Counted from the stretch's first letter, positions 10,871 through 20,238 are shown. The stretch: 54,925 bases of DNA from an uncultured Alphaproteobacteria bacterium (GCA_944393175.1 CALXZH010000027.1:1-54925), one strand, 5' to 3'. Translations and numbers: made by a program. The notes: generated by a model from the sequence alone, not told the origin.

Positions 10871-12957
10871 GCTTTGCGTTTTTCCTTTTGGCGGTTGCGG
10901 CGTTTGATTTTGGCTTTGCGCTCTTTTTTGGTTTTACGAGACGATGCTTTGTCCTGCTTTTTATGTCTTGGGATTATAGGATAGCCGGCGGCATAGTCAA
11001 CACCTTCATCTTTATCCACCAACTTAAAGGCAAGACCGCCGGTTAAAGGAGAGGCTTCCGTTAAGCGGGCTATGATTTTTTCTCCCAGTTCAAAGGTTCT
11101 TTTGTTTTGTTTTCCTATGAGCTCCGTTTGCGGCGTATTTAATACATAATTATCCATAGGCAAACTTCTCATCGGGATTAATCCATCCGCTCCCAAACTC
11201 TCTATACAAACAAAAATACCCGCTTGCGTCAGGCCGGTGATTTTAACCTCAAAGTCCAGCCCGATTGAGGGATTGAGATAAGCCGAAATATAGCGCGCCA
11301 CACTTTCTCTTTCGGCCTGGGCAGCCGTGCGCTCGGTTTGGCTGATATGAGTCCCGATTTGCTTAAACAGGTCAATATCGGCTCCTTCTTCCAAGCCACC
11401 GCCGTCAGGCATCTCATAAGCACTAATCAGGGCCCGATGAATCAGCAAGTCGGCATAGCGGCGAATCGGCGATGTAAAATGTGCATAGTTCTTTAAGGAC
11501 AAACCAAAGTGTCCGATATTTTCAGGTGAATATTGCGCCTGAGATTGGGTTCGTAAAATCAAATCATTGATACCTGAGGAAAAATGCTGTTTGCGGCATA
11601 GCTCCAATATATGATTAAAATGCTCCGGCTTGAGAGCGGCATAATCTGGCAATTTTAAGTGCAAGTTATGCAGTAAAGGCTCTAAATCTTGGAGCTTTTC
11701 TTTTGAGGGCTTATCGTGAATGCGATACATTATCGGCAGTTTTGATTTTTGCAAAGCAAGGGCTGCCGAAACGTTGGCCGCAATCATAAACTCCTCAATT
11801 ATCTCATGGCTCATAAAATGCTCGGCCTTGCCTATGGATAAGATTTGTCCTTGAGACCCGACTTTGACCTTAATTTCGGTTGGCTCCAACTCCAAGGCCC
11901 CTCTTTTTTGAGTATTTTTTTTCAGCGCAAAATAAGCCTCATAAAGAGGTTGAATCACCGGCTTAAACAAAGCAGCGGTTTGCTGATTAAACTCTCCGTC
12001 AAAGGCGAGCTGAACCTCGCGATAGGTCAATCTGGCGCAAGATTTCATTATGGCGCGATGAAAAGAATAACTCTTGATATTACCCTCCATATCTATGCGC
12101 ATACGGCAAGCAATGCAAGGGCGCTCCTCTTTTGGGCGCAGCGAACACAAATCATTGCTTAAGATTTCGGGTAACATCGGTACAACCATATTGGGCAGAT
12201 AAACCGAATTGCCCCTTTTGTAGGCTTCTCTATCCAGCGGGCTATTGGGACGCACATAGTAGGCCACATCGGCTATGGCAACTATAATATCAAAACCGTT
12301 ATCTATCTTTTGTGCCCAGACGGCATCATCAAAGTCTTTTGAGTCATCTCCGTCGATGGTCACCAACGGAATTGCGGTCAAATCTTCCCTTTTATCTTTT
12401 GAATATGGCTTTAAGTGTTTGGTCTCTTTTAAGACTTCTGCCGGAAATTCGGTTTCAATATTGTATTTTTCTAAGATGATTAAATCCGTGGCCTTGGCAA
12501 CGTTAAACTTACCATAGTTTTTGATGATTTTGACTTGTTTGAAACGTTCCTCACCGTAGAGTTCGGCTTTTACAAAGTCGCCTACTTTGGCGCCTTGCAA
12601 CCTATCCAAAAGATAATCTTTACGGGAATTTTTTTCGGCTGATTTCAGATAAAATTTTTTATCTTTCTCCTCAATCACGCCATGCAAGACTTCCGTATTA
12701 TCTTCTGCCGTACGGGTTCTCGCAATCGGCTTGGCCCACCAGGTGTTTTTTTGGTTATGTAATTTGGCAATAAAACAATCGCCTTCTGCTAAAGGCGGTT
12801 TGATTTTTTTGTTTTCCAATACGTAGATTTTATAGTTATTCGGATTATCCTCAGGGTTGAGGGTTTGCGCCATTAAATCGCCGAAATCAGATGCACCGCA
12901 AATTCGCAAATGGCAAGTTTCGGGCAAAGTTCTTGCTTTTTGTTTTTTTCTCATCAA
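10867..12957 (-). CDS. rnr: Ribonuclease R
   Basis: A processive 3'-5' exoribonuclease of the RNB family (696 residues) that degrades structured RNA. The catalytic RNB core starts at VTIDGDDSKDFDDAVWA (the Asp cluster that binds magnesium). The later segments VVPMLPEILSNDLCSL, then HFTSPIRRYADLLIHR, are classical. A C-terminal S1 domain is visible (DFEVKITGLTQAGIFV...GLIPMRSL), followed by a strongly basic tail of about 40 residues rich in Lys/Arg. It overlaps xthA upstream and the S41 gene downstream by 4 bases each, giving a tight three-gene operon. Confidence 0.95.
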   Translation of the reverse strand: MMRKKQKARTLPETCHLRICGASDFGDLMAQTLNPEDNPNNYKIYVLENKKIKPPLAEGDCFIAKLHNQKNTWWAKPIARTRTAEDNTEVLHGVIEEKDKKFYLKSAEKNSRKDYLLDRLQGAKVGDFVKAELYGEERFKQVKIIKNYGKFNVAKATDLIILEKYNIETEFPAEVLKETKHLKPYSKDKREDLTAIPLVTIDGDDSKDFDDAVWAQKIDNGFDIIVAIADVAYYVRPNSPLDREAYKRGNSVYLPNMVVPMLPEILSNDLCSLRPKEERPCIACRMRIDMEGNIKSYSFHRAIMKSCARLTYREVQLAFDGEFNQQTAALFKPVIQPLYEAYFALKKNTQKRGALELEPTEIKVKVGSQGQILSIGKAEHFMSHEIIEEFMIAANVSAALALQKSKLPIMYRIHDKPSKEKLQDLEPLLHNLHLKLPDYAALKPEHFNHILELCRKQHFSSGINDLILRTQSQAQYSPENIGHFGLSLKNYAHFTSPIRRYADLLIHRALISAYEMPDGGGLEEGADIDLFKQIGTHISQTERTAAQAERESVARYISAYLNPSIGLDFEVKITGLTQAGIFVCIESLGADGLIPMRSLPMDNYVLNTPQTELIGKQNKRTFELGEKIIARLTEASPLTGGLAFKLVDKDEGVDYAAGYPIIPRHKKQDKASSRKTKKERKAKIKRRNRQKEKRKA

Positions 12958-13748
12958 CGTAGCTCCGCAACCAAGGCCGTGTGGTCAGATGGCTTGGATT
13001 GTCCGCGCGGGTGTTTATCTACCTCGCAAGAGATTAACCTATCCGCTGCCTTGGGTGATAAAAACAAATAATCAATGCGCATACCGGTATCATTTTGGAA
13101 GGCGCCGCCGGCATAGTCCCAATAGGTATAGCCGTTTAGGGGTAAAGGATAAAGCGCACGATAAGCATCTGTCCAGCCTTGATACTCAATTGCCTTAAGA
13201 CGGCTTATGACCTCGGGGCGGAACAAGGCATTGTTGCGGAACAGTTCGGGATTATAGACATCATTATCGGTCATAATCACATTAAAATCTCCACCCAAAA
13301 TAACCGGCTCCGGGTTATGGATGAGCTCAAGCGTGTGTTGAAACAGCGCCTCCATCCACTTTAGTTTATAGGTAAACTTTGAGGTATCATCAGGGTCGTT
13401 ATACGGCGGATTGCCGTTTGGCAAATAAATTGAGGCGACGCGAAAATCCTCGCCTTTGACGTTGACGATGGCTTCCAGATAGCGGGCGTTTTCATCATTA
13501 AAATCAGGCAAACCCTCTTTGATGATTTTTATTTTATGCGGGCTTAAAATCGCCACGCCGTTATAGCTCTTTTGGCCTAAAATTTTGGCATCATAGCCTT
13601 GCAATTTCAAATCAAAATACGGAAAAGAACTGTCCTCGCTTTTGATTTCTTGCAGCAAGACAATATCGGGTTTGACCTTTTCCAGCCATGGCAAAAGGTT
13701 TTCCATACGGGCATTAATCGAATTTACATTAAACGTGGCTATTTTCAT
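12954..13748 (-). CDS. xthA: Exodeoxyribonuclease III (AP endonuclease)
   Basis: A 264-residue EEP-fold nuclease for base-excision repair. Motifs in order: TFNVNSINAR, VLLQEIKSED (catalytic Glu), NGVAIL, IYLPNGNP, LGGDFNVI (Asp/Asn pair), GMRIDYLFLS, and the C-terminal SDHTALVAEL (Asp-His pair). Length is normal. It is the first gene of xthA-rnr-S41, divergent from dgt with only 67 bases between the starts. Confidence 0.95.
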   Translation of the reverse strand: MKIATFNVNSINARMENLLPWLEKVKPDIVLLQEIKSEDSSFPYFDLKLQGYDAKILGQKSYNGVAILSPHKIKIIKEGLPDFNDENARYLEAIVNVKGEDFRVASIYLPNGNPPYNDPDDTSKFTYKLKWMEALFQHTLELIHNPEPVILGGDFNVIMTDNDVYNPELFRNNALFRPEVISRLKAIEYQGWTDAYRALYPLPLNGYTYWDYAGGAFQNDTGMRIDYLFLSPKAADRLISCEVDKHPRGQSKPSDHTALVAELR

Positions 13749-13815
13749 CTTATACCTTTATTAATTTATTTAGTGTACTGTATCTTAAAATAATATTCTT
13801 GGAAAGGAAAAAAAC

Positions 13816-14973
13816 ATGGAGCTTGCAAATTATGCCCTCAGCGCTCAAAAAAGCAGAGGACGCCTTTACCCTGATTTTACAAACGTTATTCGTTCTCCTT
13901 TTCAACGCGACAGAGACAGGCTTATTCACTCTTCGGCTTTCAGAAAATTAGACGGTAAAACGCAAGTGTTTGCTTATCATGAAGGCAAAAACTACCGCAC
14001 CCGTTTGACACACAGCATTGAAGTGGCGCAAATCACACGCACCATTTGCAAATCTTTGCACCTTAACGAAGAGTTGGGAGAAGCCATTGCTTTGGCTCAC
14101 GACCTCGGGCACTCACCTTTCGGGCATGCCGGTGAACGCGGTCTCCAAAACGCAATGAAAAAATTCGGCGGATTTGACCACAATATTCAATCCTTAAAAA
14201 TTATGACAAAGCTTGAAGTGCATTATCCCGAATTTCCAGGCCTTAACCTTACTTGGGAGACTTTGGAAGGAACGGTCAAACACAACGGGCCTATAAAAAA
14301 AATCTCTAACTCTTATCTTAAAGAATACAACAAACTCTTTGATTTGGATTTGAAAAATTTTCCTTCATTGGAAGGACAAGTCGGTGCCGTGGCCGATGAT
14401 ATTGCCTATAATAATCACGATATTGATGATGGCTTTAATGCAGGTTTCTTTTCCATCAATGAGCTCAGAGAACTCCCTTTCATCAATGATATTTTGGTGA
14501 ACTTTGAAAAAAACAACCCTGGCTGCACAGACAAGCGTTTGCTCATCTACGCTATTACCCGCAATATGATTGCAAGGATGATTTTTGATGTGTTGGAAAA
14601 CACAAAAAATAACCTGAAGCAGTACAAAATAAACACCGAAAACGATGCCCGCATTCAAAAGGAATTGATGGTGGATTTTTCGGATAAAATGAAAAGCGAA
14701 ATTAAACTCTTGCGACAATTCCTCAAACAAAATTTTTACACCCACACAAGTGTTGCCCGTATGGATATGAAATCACAAAAAATAATCGAAGAATTGTTTG
14801 CGGTGTTTATGAGCGATTACAACCTTTTGCCGATGGAATTGCGTAACCAAATAACCCCTAACACCAAAGACGAAATCGCCGCCGAAATTATTTGCGAATA
14901 TATTGCCGGTATGACCGATATGGCCGCCGTGGAAGAACATAAAAAACTCTTTGATGTTCATACCAGATTTTAG
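13816..14973 (+). CDS. dgt: Deoxyguanosinetriphosphate triphosphohydrolase-like protein (HD domain)
   Basis: A 385-residue HD-superfamily dNTP triphosphohydrolase. The first metal His is in RTRLTHSIEVAQI, the HD pair in LAHDLGHSPFGHAGE, and the later Asp in AVADDIAYNNHDIDDG. The N-terminal segment 'GRLYPDFTNVIRSPFQRDRDRLIHSSAFRKL' is the usual family start. It cleaves dNTPs to nucleoside and triphosphate, limiting the pool. AAAGGA lies upstream of the ATG. In Alphaproteobacteria dgt often precedes argS, a SPOR protein and nagZ; here argS is missing but the SPOR gene follows. Confidence 0.94.
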   Translation: MELANYALSAQKSRGRLYPDFTNVIRSPFQRDRDRLIHSSAFRKLDGKTQVFAYHEGKNYRTRLTHSIEVAQITRTICKSLHLNEELGEAIALAHDLGHSPFGHAGERGLQNAMKKFGGFDHNIQSLKIMTKLEVHYPEFPGLNLTWETLEGTVKHNGPIKKISNSYLKEYNKLFDLDLKNFPSLEGQVGAVADDIAYNNHDIDDGFNAGFFSINELRELPFINDILVNFEKNNPGCTDKRLLIYAITRNMIARMIFDVLENTKNNLKQYKINTENDARIQKELMVDFSDKMKSEIKLLRQFLKQNFYTHTSVARMDMKSQKIIEELFAVFMSDYNLLPMELRNQITPNTKDEIAAEIICEYIAGMTDMAAVEEHKKLFDVHTRF

Positions 14974-15045
14974 GTTTCATTAAGAGGTTTTAAAGAATTT
15001 GTCGTTATAGTGTGATAAATAGTGTTTTTAGACAGGAGATAAATT

Positions 15046-15996
15046 ATGTTTCAAGATTTTTCCGACGACAATAAAGGTGATGATTTCTTAAATGAATTTC
15101 GCCAAAAAATCGCCGACCAACCCTCGGTTAATATAGAAGAAAAACGCAATGAAATGCGCCGCTCAAAAAGCGTGTTTATCGGCGCGGTTTCCGGCGTGGC
15201 TTTGGCCGGTATTGTCGGATATTTTATTTTGGCTCCGCAATATGCTGATAATGCAAATGTTGAAATTCCGGTTATCAGACGTCCGCAAACCGCTGTTAAA
15301 GTTCAACCGAGTGAACCGGGCGGCATGGAAATCTTGAATCAGGATAAATCTGTTTATGACATTATTGAACGAAAAGATAATGAACCGAAAACAGAAAACT
15401 TATTACCGCCGCCGGAACAGCCCAAAATACCAGAAGTTATGGCGGCTCAGCCCTTGCCTCAAGAAGAAACCAAACCTGTCTTATTGGCCAGCAATCAATT
15501 AAAAACCAATGATATTGTTCCCGAAAAAGTTGTCGGGTCAGTCAGTGTGGCAAGCGTAGAAGAAACAGCACCTGCCAAAACGTCTGCACCTACGGGAGAT
15601 GCTCCCGAAGTAAAAGTTATCGGCCTCAAGGAAGCCGTACAAATGGAAAACAAAAAAATTGCGGCACAACAGGCACAACCCGCACCGAAAGCCCCAGCAG
15701 AGGTAAAAGCAGAGCCGCAAAAAGCTCCCTCGCCCACAAAGGCCGTAGCAGGAATGTGGCAAATTCAATTAATGTCTTCACCGAACAAGCAAGCCGTTGA
15801 AAAAGCATGGGTAAATTTGAGTAAAAAGTATAAAATGCTTCAAGGGCTGCCTCACGAAATCGAAGCTGCAGATCTGGACTTTGATAAAACCTTTTATCGC
15901 CTTAAGGCCGGTGCTTTTGCCGACAGAAATGGTGCCGATGAACTCTGCAAAGATATTAAAGCAATGGGTGGAACTTGTATCGTAAAGAAAAAATAA
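15046..15996 (+). CDS. SPOR-domain envelope protein
   Basis: A 316-residue protein with a cytoplasmic N-terminus (1-43), one membrane helix (about 44-64, FIGAVSGVALAGIVGYFIL), a long Pro/Ala/Glu-rich linker (70-230) and a C-terminal SPOR domain (about 235-316: MWQIQLMSSPNKQAVEKAW ... FYRLKAGAFADRNGADELC). SPOR domains bind denuded septal peptidoglycan glycans, so a role at the division site is likely. AGGAGA precedes the start by 6 bases. The next gene begins one base after its stop. Confidence 0.9.
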   Translation: MFQDFSDDNKGDDFLNEFRQKIADQPSVNIEEKRNEMRRSKSVFIGAVSGVALAGIVGYFILAPQYADNANVEIPVIRRPQTAVKVQPSEPGGMEILNQDKSVYDIIERKDNEPKTENLLPPPEQPKIPEVMAAQPLPQEETKPVLLASNQLKTNDIVPEKVVGSVSVASVEETAPAKTSAPTGDAPEVKVIGLKEAVQMENKKIAAQQAQPAPKAPAEVKAEPQKAPSPTKAVAGMWQIQLMSSPNKQAVEKAWVNLSKKYKMLQGLPHEIEAADLDFDKTFYRLKAGAFADRNGADELCKDIKAMGGTCIVKKK

Positions 15997-15997
15997 C

Positions 15998-16654
15998 ATG
16001 TTGAGCGACTTGGTCTTAAAATATATTCCTTTGTTTTTGGCTATCATTTTACATGAAGTTGCTCACGGATATATGGCGTTATGGATGGGAGACGACACTG
16101 CTCAAAAGAAAGGTCGTCTCTCATTAAATCCTGTTTCTCATATTGACTTGTTCGGTACGATTTTATTGCCGTTGATGCTTTGGATTGCAAATGCAGGCGT
16201 TATTTTGGGTTGGGCTAAGCCTGTGCCGATTGATTTTCGCAAATTAAAAAATAAGACCAAAGGTGTTGTTTGGGTTGCAGCGGCTGGTATTCTGATGAAT
16301 ATTTGGCTGGCTTTAATCTCGGCTTTGATTTTGTTGCTGGTTCCCTTTATTCCTAACGCTTATTGGCAGATGATTTTTAATATTTTCTTCCTAAACATGA
16401 TTGTCTATAACATTGTGATTGCCTTATTTAATGCCTTGCCTATTCCGCCTTTGGACGGCTCAAAAATTCTATTCGGATGGATTAATAAACCTTGGGCGGT
16501 TTCTTATCTGAATTCAGGCAAAGCAGGGCTTGCGGCAGTTGTGATTGTTATTTTTATTTTACCTGAAATCGGCAATGCCTTTGGACAAGATTGGAATCTG
16601 TTTCGTTACTATATCATCGGGGCTACTCGCTTTCTTACCTCGTTACTGGTTTAG
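15998..16654 (+). CDS. Site-2 protease family (M50) membrane metalloprotease
   Basis: A 218-residue integral membrane protein with the zinc-binding HEVAHG (HExxH) in helix 1, and the second zinc site NALPIPPLDGSK (N-x-x-P-x-x-x-L-D-G) near residue 150. Around five hydrophobic segments are visible. This is the short, PDZ-less branch of intramembrane proteases (Rip/YdiL-like 'M50' type). The substrate is unknown. It lies between the SPOR gene and nagZ with 1- and 8-base gaps, so it is co-transcribed with envelope functions. Alphaproteobacterial versions of this cluster usually have scpA-scpB nearby; they are absent here. Confidence 0.9.
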   Translation: MLSDLVLKYIPLFLAIILHEVAHGYMALWMGDDTAQKKGRLSLNPVSHIDLFGTILLPLMLWIANAGVILGWAKPVPIDFRKLKNKTKGVVWVAAAGILMNIWLALISALILLLVPFIPNAYWQMIFNIFFLNMIVYNIVIALFNALPIPPLDGSKILFGWINKPWAVSYLNSGKAGLAAVVIVIFILPEIGNAFGQDWNLFRYYIIGATRFLTSLLV

Positions 16655-16662
16655 GAGGAAAT

Positions 16663-17727
16663 ATGGAACGTCCGATTTTAGCGGCTTTTTTATCTTGCAA
16701 GGAAACTTCTCTAACAGATGAAGAAAAAAAGATTTTTGCAAAATATAATCCGCTCGGTATTACGTTATTTGGTCGCAATATTTCCTCAAGTGAACAAGTA
16801 AAAAAGCTTTGCTCGGAAATTAAAGAAACAGTTGAAAGAGATGATATTCTGATTGCTGTTGATCAGGAAGGCGGACGCGTTAGAAGACTTCAAGGAAACG
16901 GCTTCTATGACGAGGTTTCTCAATCACGTATAGGCGCCCTTCCCTGCAATGAGGCACGACAAGCCGCTGTTCTCCATAGTCAACTTATTTGCCATGACTT
17001 AGAAAAAGTCGGTCTGAATATGAACTTTGCTCCGGTACTTGACTTGGATTACGAATATACCACTTTGGCTCTTAAAGGCAGGTGTTTGGGAAGCAATCCG
17101 CAAAAGGTGGCTGACCTTGGTAAGCTGATGGTCAATACTTATGTAAAAAACGGTATTTGCCCTTGTATCAAGCATCTGCCAGGCCACGGAAGAGCAAAAT
17201 GCGATCCGCATCTCGGCTTGCCGATTATCAGTGATGATTTAAAAACATTAGAAAATGATTTTTTCCCTTTTCAAAAACTTTTTGATGCTCCTGCCGGAAT
17301 GACAGCCCATATTTTGATTGAAAAAATTGATGATGCTTTTCCTACAACATTGTCATCAAAAGTGATTCAAAATGTTATCAGAGGTATTATCAACTTTAAG
17401 GGGCTGCTTCTTTCAGATGCCTTAGATATGAAAGCTCTTAAAGGAACTTTCAGTGAAAAAGTCAGAGCAGCTCTTGATGCCGGATGTGAGGCGATTTGTT
17501 ATTGCTCCGGTCAAAAAGACGGACTGCTGGAAGTTTGTGAAAATTGCACAAATTTGGCGGATAACTCTCTGATTAAATTTGCCAATATTAAAAATATTTT
17601 GCAGAATAATTCCAATGAATATGTTTCTGCGGACAAATACCATTCTCTGGTGGGAAACAAAGAAACTTATAACTTCAATTATGACGCAACGGAAGTATTA
17701 AATCAAATGTTGCTGAAAAAACAGTAA
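16663..17727 (+). CDS. nagZ: Beta-N-acetylhexosaminidase (GH3), peptidoglycan recycling
   Basis: A 354-residue GH3 enzyme that removes GlcNAc from anhydro-muropeptides in the cytoplasm. Signatures: AVDQEGGRVRRLQ, NMNFAPVLDLDY, the catalytic loop KHLPGHGRAKCDPH (general acid His), and the nucleophile Asp in LLLSDALDMKAL. The start is set at 16663 because AGGAGG lies 4 bases upstream; an ATG 72 bases earlier would run back into the protease gene. Lacks a signal peptide, as expected for NagZ. Confidence 0.94.
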   Translation: MERPILAAFLSCKETSLTDEEKKIFAKYNPLGITLFGRNISSSEQVKKLCSEIKETVERDDILIAVDQEGGRVRRLQGNGFYDEVSQSRIGALPCNEARQAAVLHSQLICHDLEKVGLNMNFAPVLDLDYEYTTLALKGRCLGSNPQKVADLGKLMVNTYVKNGICPCIKHLPGHGRAKCDPHLGLPIISDDLKTLENDFFPFQKLFDAPAGMTAHILIEKIDDAFPTTLSSKVIQNVIRGIINFKGLLLSDALDMKALKGTFSEKVRAALDAGCEAICYCSGQKDGLLEVCENCTNLADNSLIKFANIKNILQNNSNEYVSADKYHSLVGNKETYNFNYDATEVLNQMLLKKQ

Positions 17728-17738
17728 GGGAGAAAAAT

Positions 17739-17990
17739 ATGTCTGACTTTTGGTGTTGGGTTTTAATCATCATTGTTATTGCCGCAATATTTGGTGCCGG
17801 GAATTTACCTGACTTGAAAAAAGAAGTCGAAGAAAAATTAAAACTCGGAATGTCGGCCTTGGAAAAAGGTAAGGAAGAATTAAATAAAAAATTAGCAGAG
17901 AAGAAAAAAAAGGAAAATATAACATCTAAAAAAGAAAATGATATTAATGAAGAAAAATTAAAAGAAAATTCTGATGAGAATAAAGAATAA
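17739..17990 (+). CDS. tatA: TatA-like twin-arginine translocase component (divergent)
   Basis: An 83-residue protein: one membrane helix (about 5-22), then the hinge FGAGNLPDLKKE, corresponding to the TatA 'FG..kLPel.....' motif, then an amphipathic helix and a very long Lys/Glu-rich tail. TatA oligomers form the Tat protein-conducting element. It sits after nagZ, the usual alphaproteobacterial place for tatA, but tatB and tatC do not follow; a terminator does. The Trp/Cys-rich start (MSDFWCWV) and the charged tail are atypical. Function is therefore likely but not certain. Confidence 0.75.
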   Translation: MSDFWCWVLIIIVIAAIFGAGNLPDLKKEVEEKLKLGMSALEKGKEELNKKLAEKKKKENITSKKENDINEEKLKENSDENKE

Positions 17991-17995
17991 TTTTG

Positions 17996-18030
17996 AACTG
18001 CGATAATCTGAAAATTATCGCAGTTTTGTT
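17996..18030 (+). terminator. Terminator of the dgt/SPOR/nagZ/tatA-like run
   Basis: AACTGCGATAAT and ATTATCGCAGTT form a 12-base stem with a 7-base loop, followed by TTGTTTTATTTTT. Confidence 0.8.
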
Positions 18031-18132
18031 TTATTTTTATGTTTTATTATTTTTATAAACAGAATAGCAAAAAATTGTGGATTTTCAAATATATTTGTGA
18101 TACCATAATTCTATAAGCATTGGAGAAGAGCA

Positions 18133-18570
18133 ATGAATGTATCGTCAACTAGAAAAGTGTCGAACTCTTCCTCCCCTGTAAAGCGTACAGAACGTAATTA
18201 CGCTGTTGGGGCGGAAGGTCATCCCTTTGTGGAAAATATTGATACCAGAAATAATGTTCTGGTACGGGATGAGTCTGAAGATCAAGGTAAAAAAAATTCA
18301 GCTTTTGAGCAACAAAATCAGGAAGAAAAACAAAATAGTATTTCTTCTTCTCAGGCTTTTGTGTCCGCATCGGCTATTGAGGCATTAAGTGCAAGCGGCG
18401 TTTATGATAATAATGAACAATCACCAAATTATCGTAATAGACAAGTCAATGTTTATGATAATAACCAATCTATGGTAAGAGATGAAAGAGATTATTCGGC
18501 AGATAATCCTTATCTTAAGCATCTTTATGAAAAAAATAAAATTCTTGAAGATGTTGACGAGTTTGTATAA
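18133..18570 (+). CDS. Hypothetical protein, largely disordered
   Basis: A 145-residue polar protein rich in Ser, Asn, Glu and Gln, without membrane segment or signal peptide. Two related stretches are visible: SGVYDNNEQSPNYRNR and NVYDNNQSMVRDERDY; 'NNVLVRDESED' echoes the 'MVRDERDY' piece. The C-terminus (NPYLKHLYEKNKILEDVDEF) is a likely helix. No family is recognised. GGAGAAG lies 4-5 bases before the ATG, and a terminator follows, so the gene is probably real and monocistronic. Confidence 0.65.
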   Translation: MNVSSTRKVSNSSSPVKRTERNYAVGAEGHPFVENIDTRNNVLVRDESEDQGKKNSAFEQQNQEEKQNSISSSQAFVSASAIEALSASGVYDNNEQSPNYRNRQVNVYDNNQSMVRDERDYSADNPYLKHLYEKNKILEDVDEFV

Positions 18571-18581
18571 CCTGAATATGT

Positions 18582-18614
18582 AAAAAAAGCCCTCCGATGT
18601 GAGGGCTTTTTTTT
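18582..18614. terminator. Bidirectional terminator between convergent genes
   Basis: AAAGCCCTC-CGATGT-GAGGGCTTT is flanked by A-runs and T-runs. It serves the disordered-protein gene on the plus strand and the molybdopterin gene on the minus strand. Confidence 0.9.
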
Positions 18615-20238
18615 AAGCTTTTTCCAATTGTTGCAAATCGTTTGGATAGTTGACATCCATGAGCAAATTTTCATCACCCTTGATGGTTTGGGTGTAATCT
18701 GAATGTTCTACCAAGACCGGGCGAAGGTTGGCGTTTTCAGGTACCAAATCCGCTCCATCAAACAATGCTTTACTCCAGATTATGGGATTGGTCTTTACGC
18801 CCTTTAATTGCGCGCAAACAACTTGTTTTTCGGCTTTTGAATCAAAAGATTTTATCATCTTATTGATAAATTCCGGCGTCACATTTGGCATATCTGCCGG
18901 CAACAATATAGCTCCGTCACAAAAATTAGGCACAGATTTCAGACCTAAATTGATGGTGGTCTTTATGCCTTGGCGATAAGCCGGATTATAGATTATATTT
19001 ACATCTATATCCTCCATTGCATCCTCAAACTCCTGCGCGTGATCTCCTACTATCACAAACACAGGACTAGCCTCAGAAAATATGGCGGCATGAACAGCTT
19101 TTAAGAATAAGGGCTTTTCGTCTATCTCGTATAGGAGTTTGTTGCGCCCTGCTCGGCGGCTTGCGCCTGCTGCCAAAACAATAGCTGCTATTTTCGCATT
19201 TTTGCCGTTTTCAGGCGTGGCTTTTATTAACTCCAGATTGCTGCTTTTATCAAACATTTTGCTTTCTGCAAGCTGGACATTTTGCGGGTGCTTAAAGTCT
19301 TCCGGTGTGATTTTATCGTTTAAGAGTGCGAGTTTAATATAATGATTGGCTAAAGTGTTGTCTTGTGTGGCATAGTTAAACGGCAAAGAAATAATTTTTT
19401 TGCCCCGTTTAAGCGCAATTAACAAATCTGATGCACCGATTTGCGGAATGGACGTGATGATTACCTCATCGGCTACACTTCTTACCGCTGAAGCAATCAC
19501 ATCATCGGCATGGGAATTTCTTTGTCCCGCAATTATAAAGATGACATCGCTTTCTCCTTTGAGCGCAACTTCCAAAACATCGGCTACTTTTTCAATCTCG
19601 TGTTTGGCCTCATGTTCTACCGCGAAATCCAATTTCAGATTTTTGAAATCTTTTACCAACTTGGTAACGACGCCCGTAAAATGTGCGGTTTCGAGTTTAT
19701 CATTATAAAACTTTGTATAAAGTAAAGTAGTTTTACGCTCTTGCGGGACGGCTACTTGCAACATTGAAACATTGCCCGAAAGGCTAAACACAATTTCATC
19801 AACTTTTTGGGTTGTGATTACCGGTACGGTTAGCTCAAGCTCGGCAATAATCTCCCCTGTTTTAACCTCTGAATATGGGGGAATGGTATTTAATATTACT
19901 TCTGAAGATAGACGATTAAATTTGGCAATACGGTCATCAGCGGCTAAAAAAACACCATCTGCTTGTGCTATAATCTGACAGATGCCATCGGGCGTAACGG
20001 CATAAGCCGTATTGGAGCCGCATAGTTTGGCGCTCAATATGCCCAGAGCGGTTGAAACATCTAAATCATTTTCATTCATCTCGGCGCCAAAAATTTTCTT
20101 TATGCCGGAGAGTTTGAGCTGAATAATATCCTCATCATCAAGAATATGTCCCTTTTCCAATATCAATCCATCGAGACGAACAGATTCAAACAAACGAATA
20201 CCTTTGGCTTGATTGATGTCATATTCTTGATAAATCAT
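18613..20238 (-). CDS. Molybdopterin-binding domain fused to MobA/MocA-like nucleotidyltransferase
   Basis: A 541-residue two-domain protein. Residues 1-335 resemble a MoeA/MogA-type molybdopterin-binding region (for example DVIFIIAGQRNSHADDVIAS and ALKRGKKIISLPFNYATQDN). From about 348 a MobA-like nucleotidyltransferase begins with AAIVLAAGASRRAGRNKLL and carries LLPADMPNVTPEF. This architecture is known in Rhizobiales and relatives and is thought to make a cytidylylated molybdenum cofactor for xanthine-oxidase-type enzymes. No other cofactor genes are in the window. GGAAA lies before the ATG. The exact nucleotide used cannot be read from sequence. Confidence 0.85.
   Translation of the reverse strand: MIYQEYDINQAKGIRLFESVRLDGLILEKGHILDDEDIIQLKLSGIKKIFGAEMNENDLDVSTALGILSAKLCGSNTAYAVTPDGICQIIAQADGVFLAADDRIAKFNRLSSEVILNTIPPYSEVKTGEIIAELELTVPVITTQKVDEIVFSLSGNVSMLQVAVPQERKTTLLYTKFYNDKLETAHFTGVVTKLVKDFKNLKLDFAVEHEAKHEIEKVADVLEVALKGESDVIFIIAGQRNSHADDVIASAVRSVADEVIITSIPQIGASDLLIALKRGKKIISLPFNYATQDNTLANHYIKLALLNDKITPEDFKHPQNVQLAESKMFDKSSNLELIKATPENGKNAKIAAIVLAAGASRRAGRNKLLYEIDEKPLFLKAVHAAIFSEASPVFVIVGDHAQEFEDAMEDIDVNIIYNPAYRQGIKTTINLGLKSVPNFCDGAILLPADMPNVTPEFINKMIKSFDSKAEKQVVCAQLKGVKTNPIIWSKALFDGADLVPENANLRPVLVEHSDYTQTIKGDENLLMDVNYPNDLQQLEKA

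Noticed and set aside
14365..14745. 126-codon minus-strand frame inside dgt
   Set aside because: Antisense to conserved dgt sequence, with no start signals.
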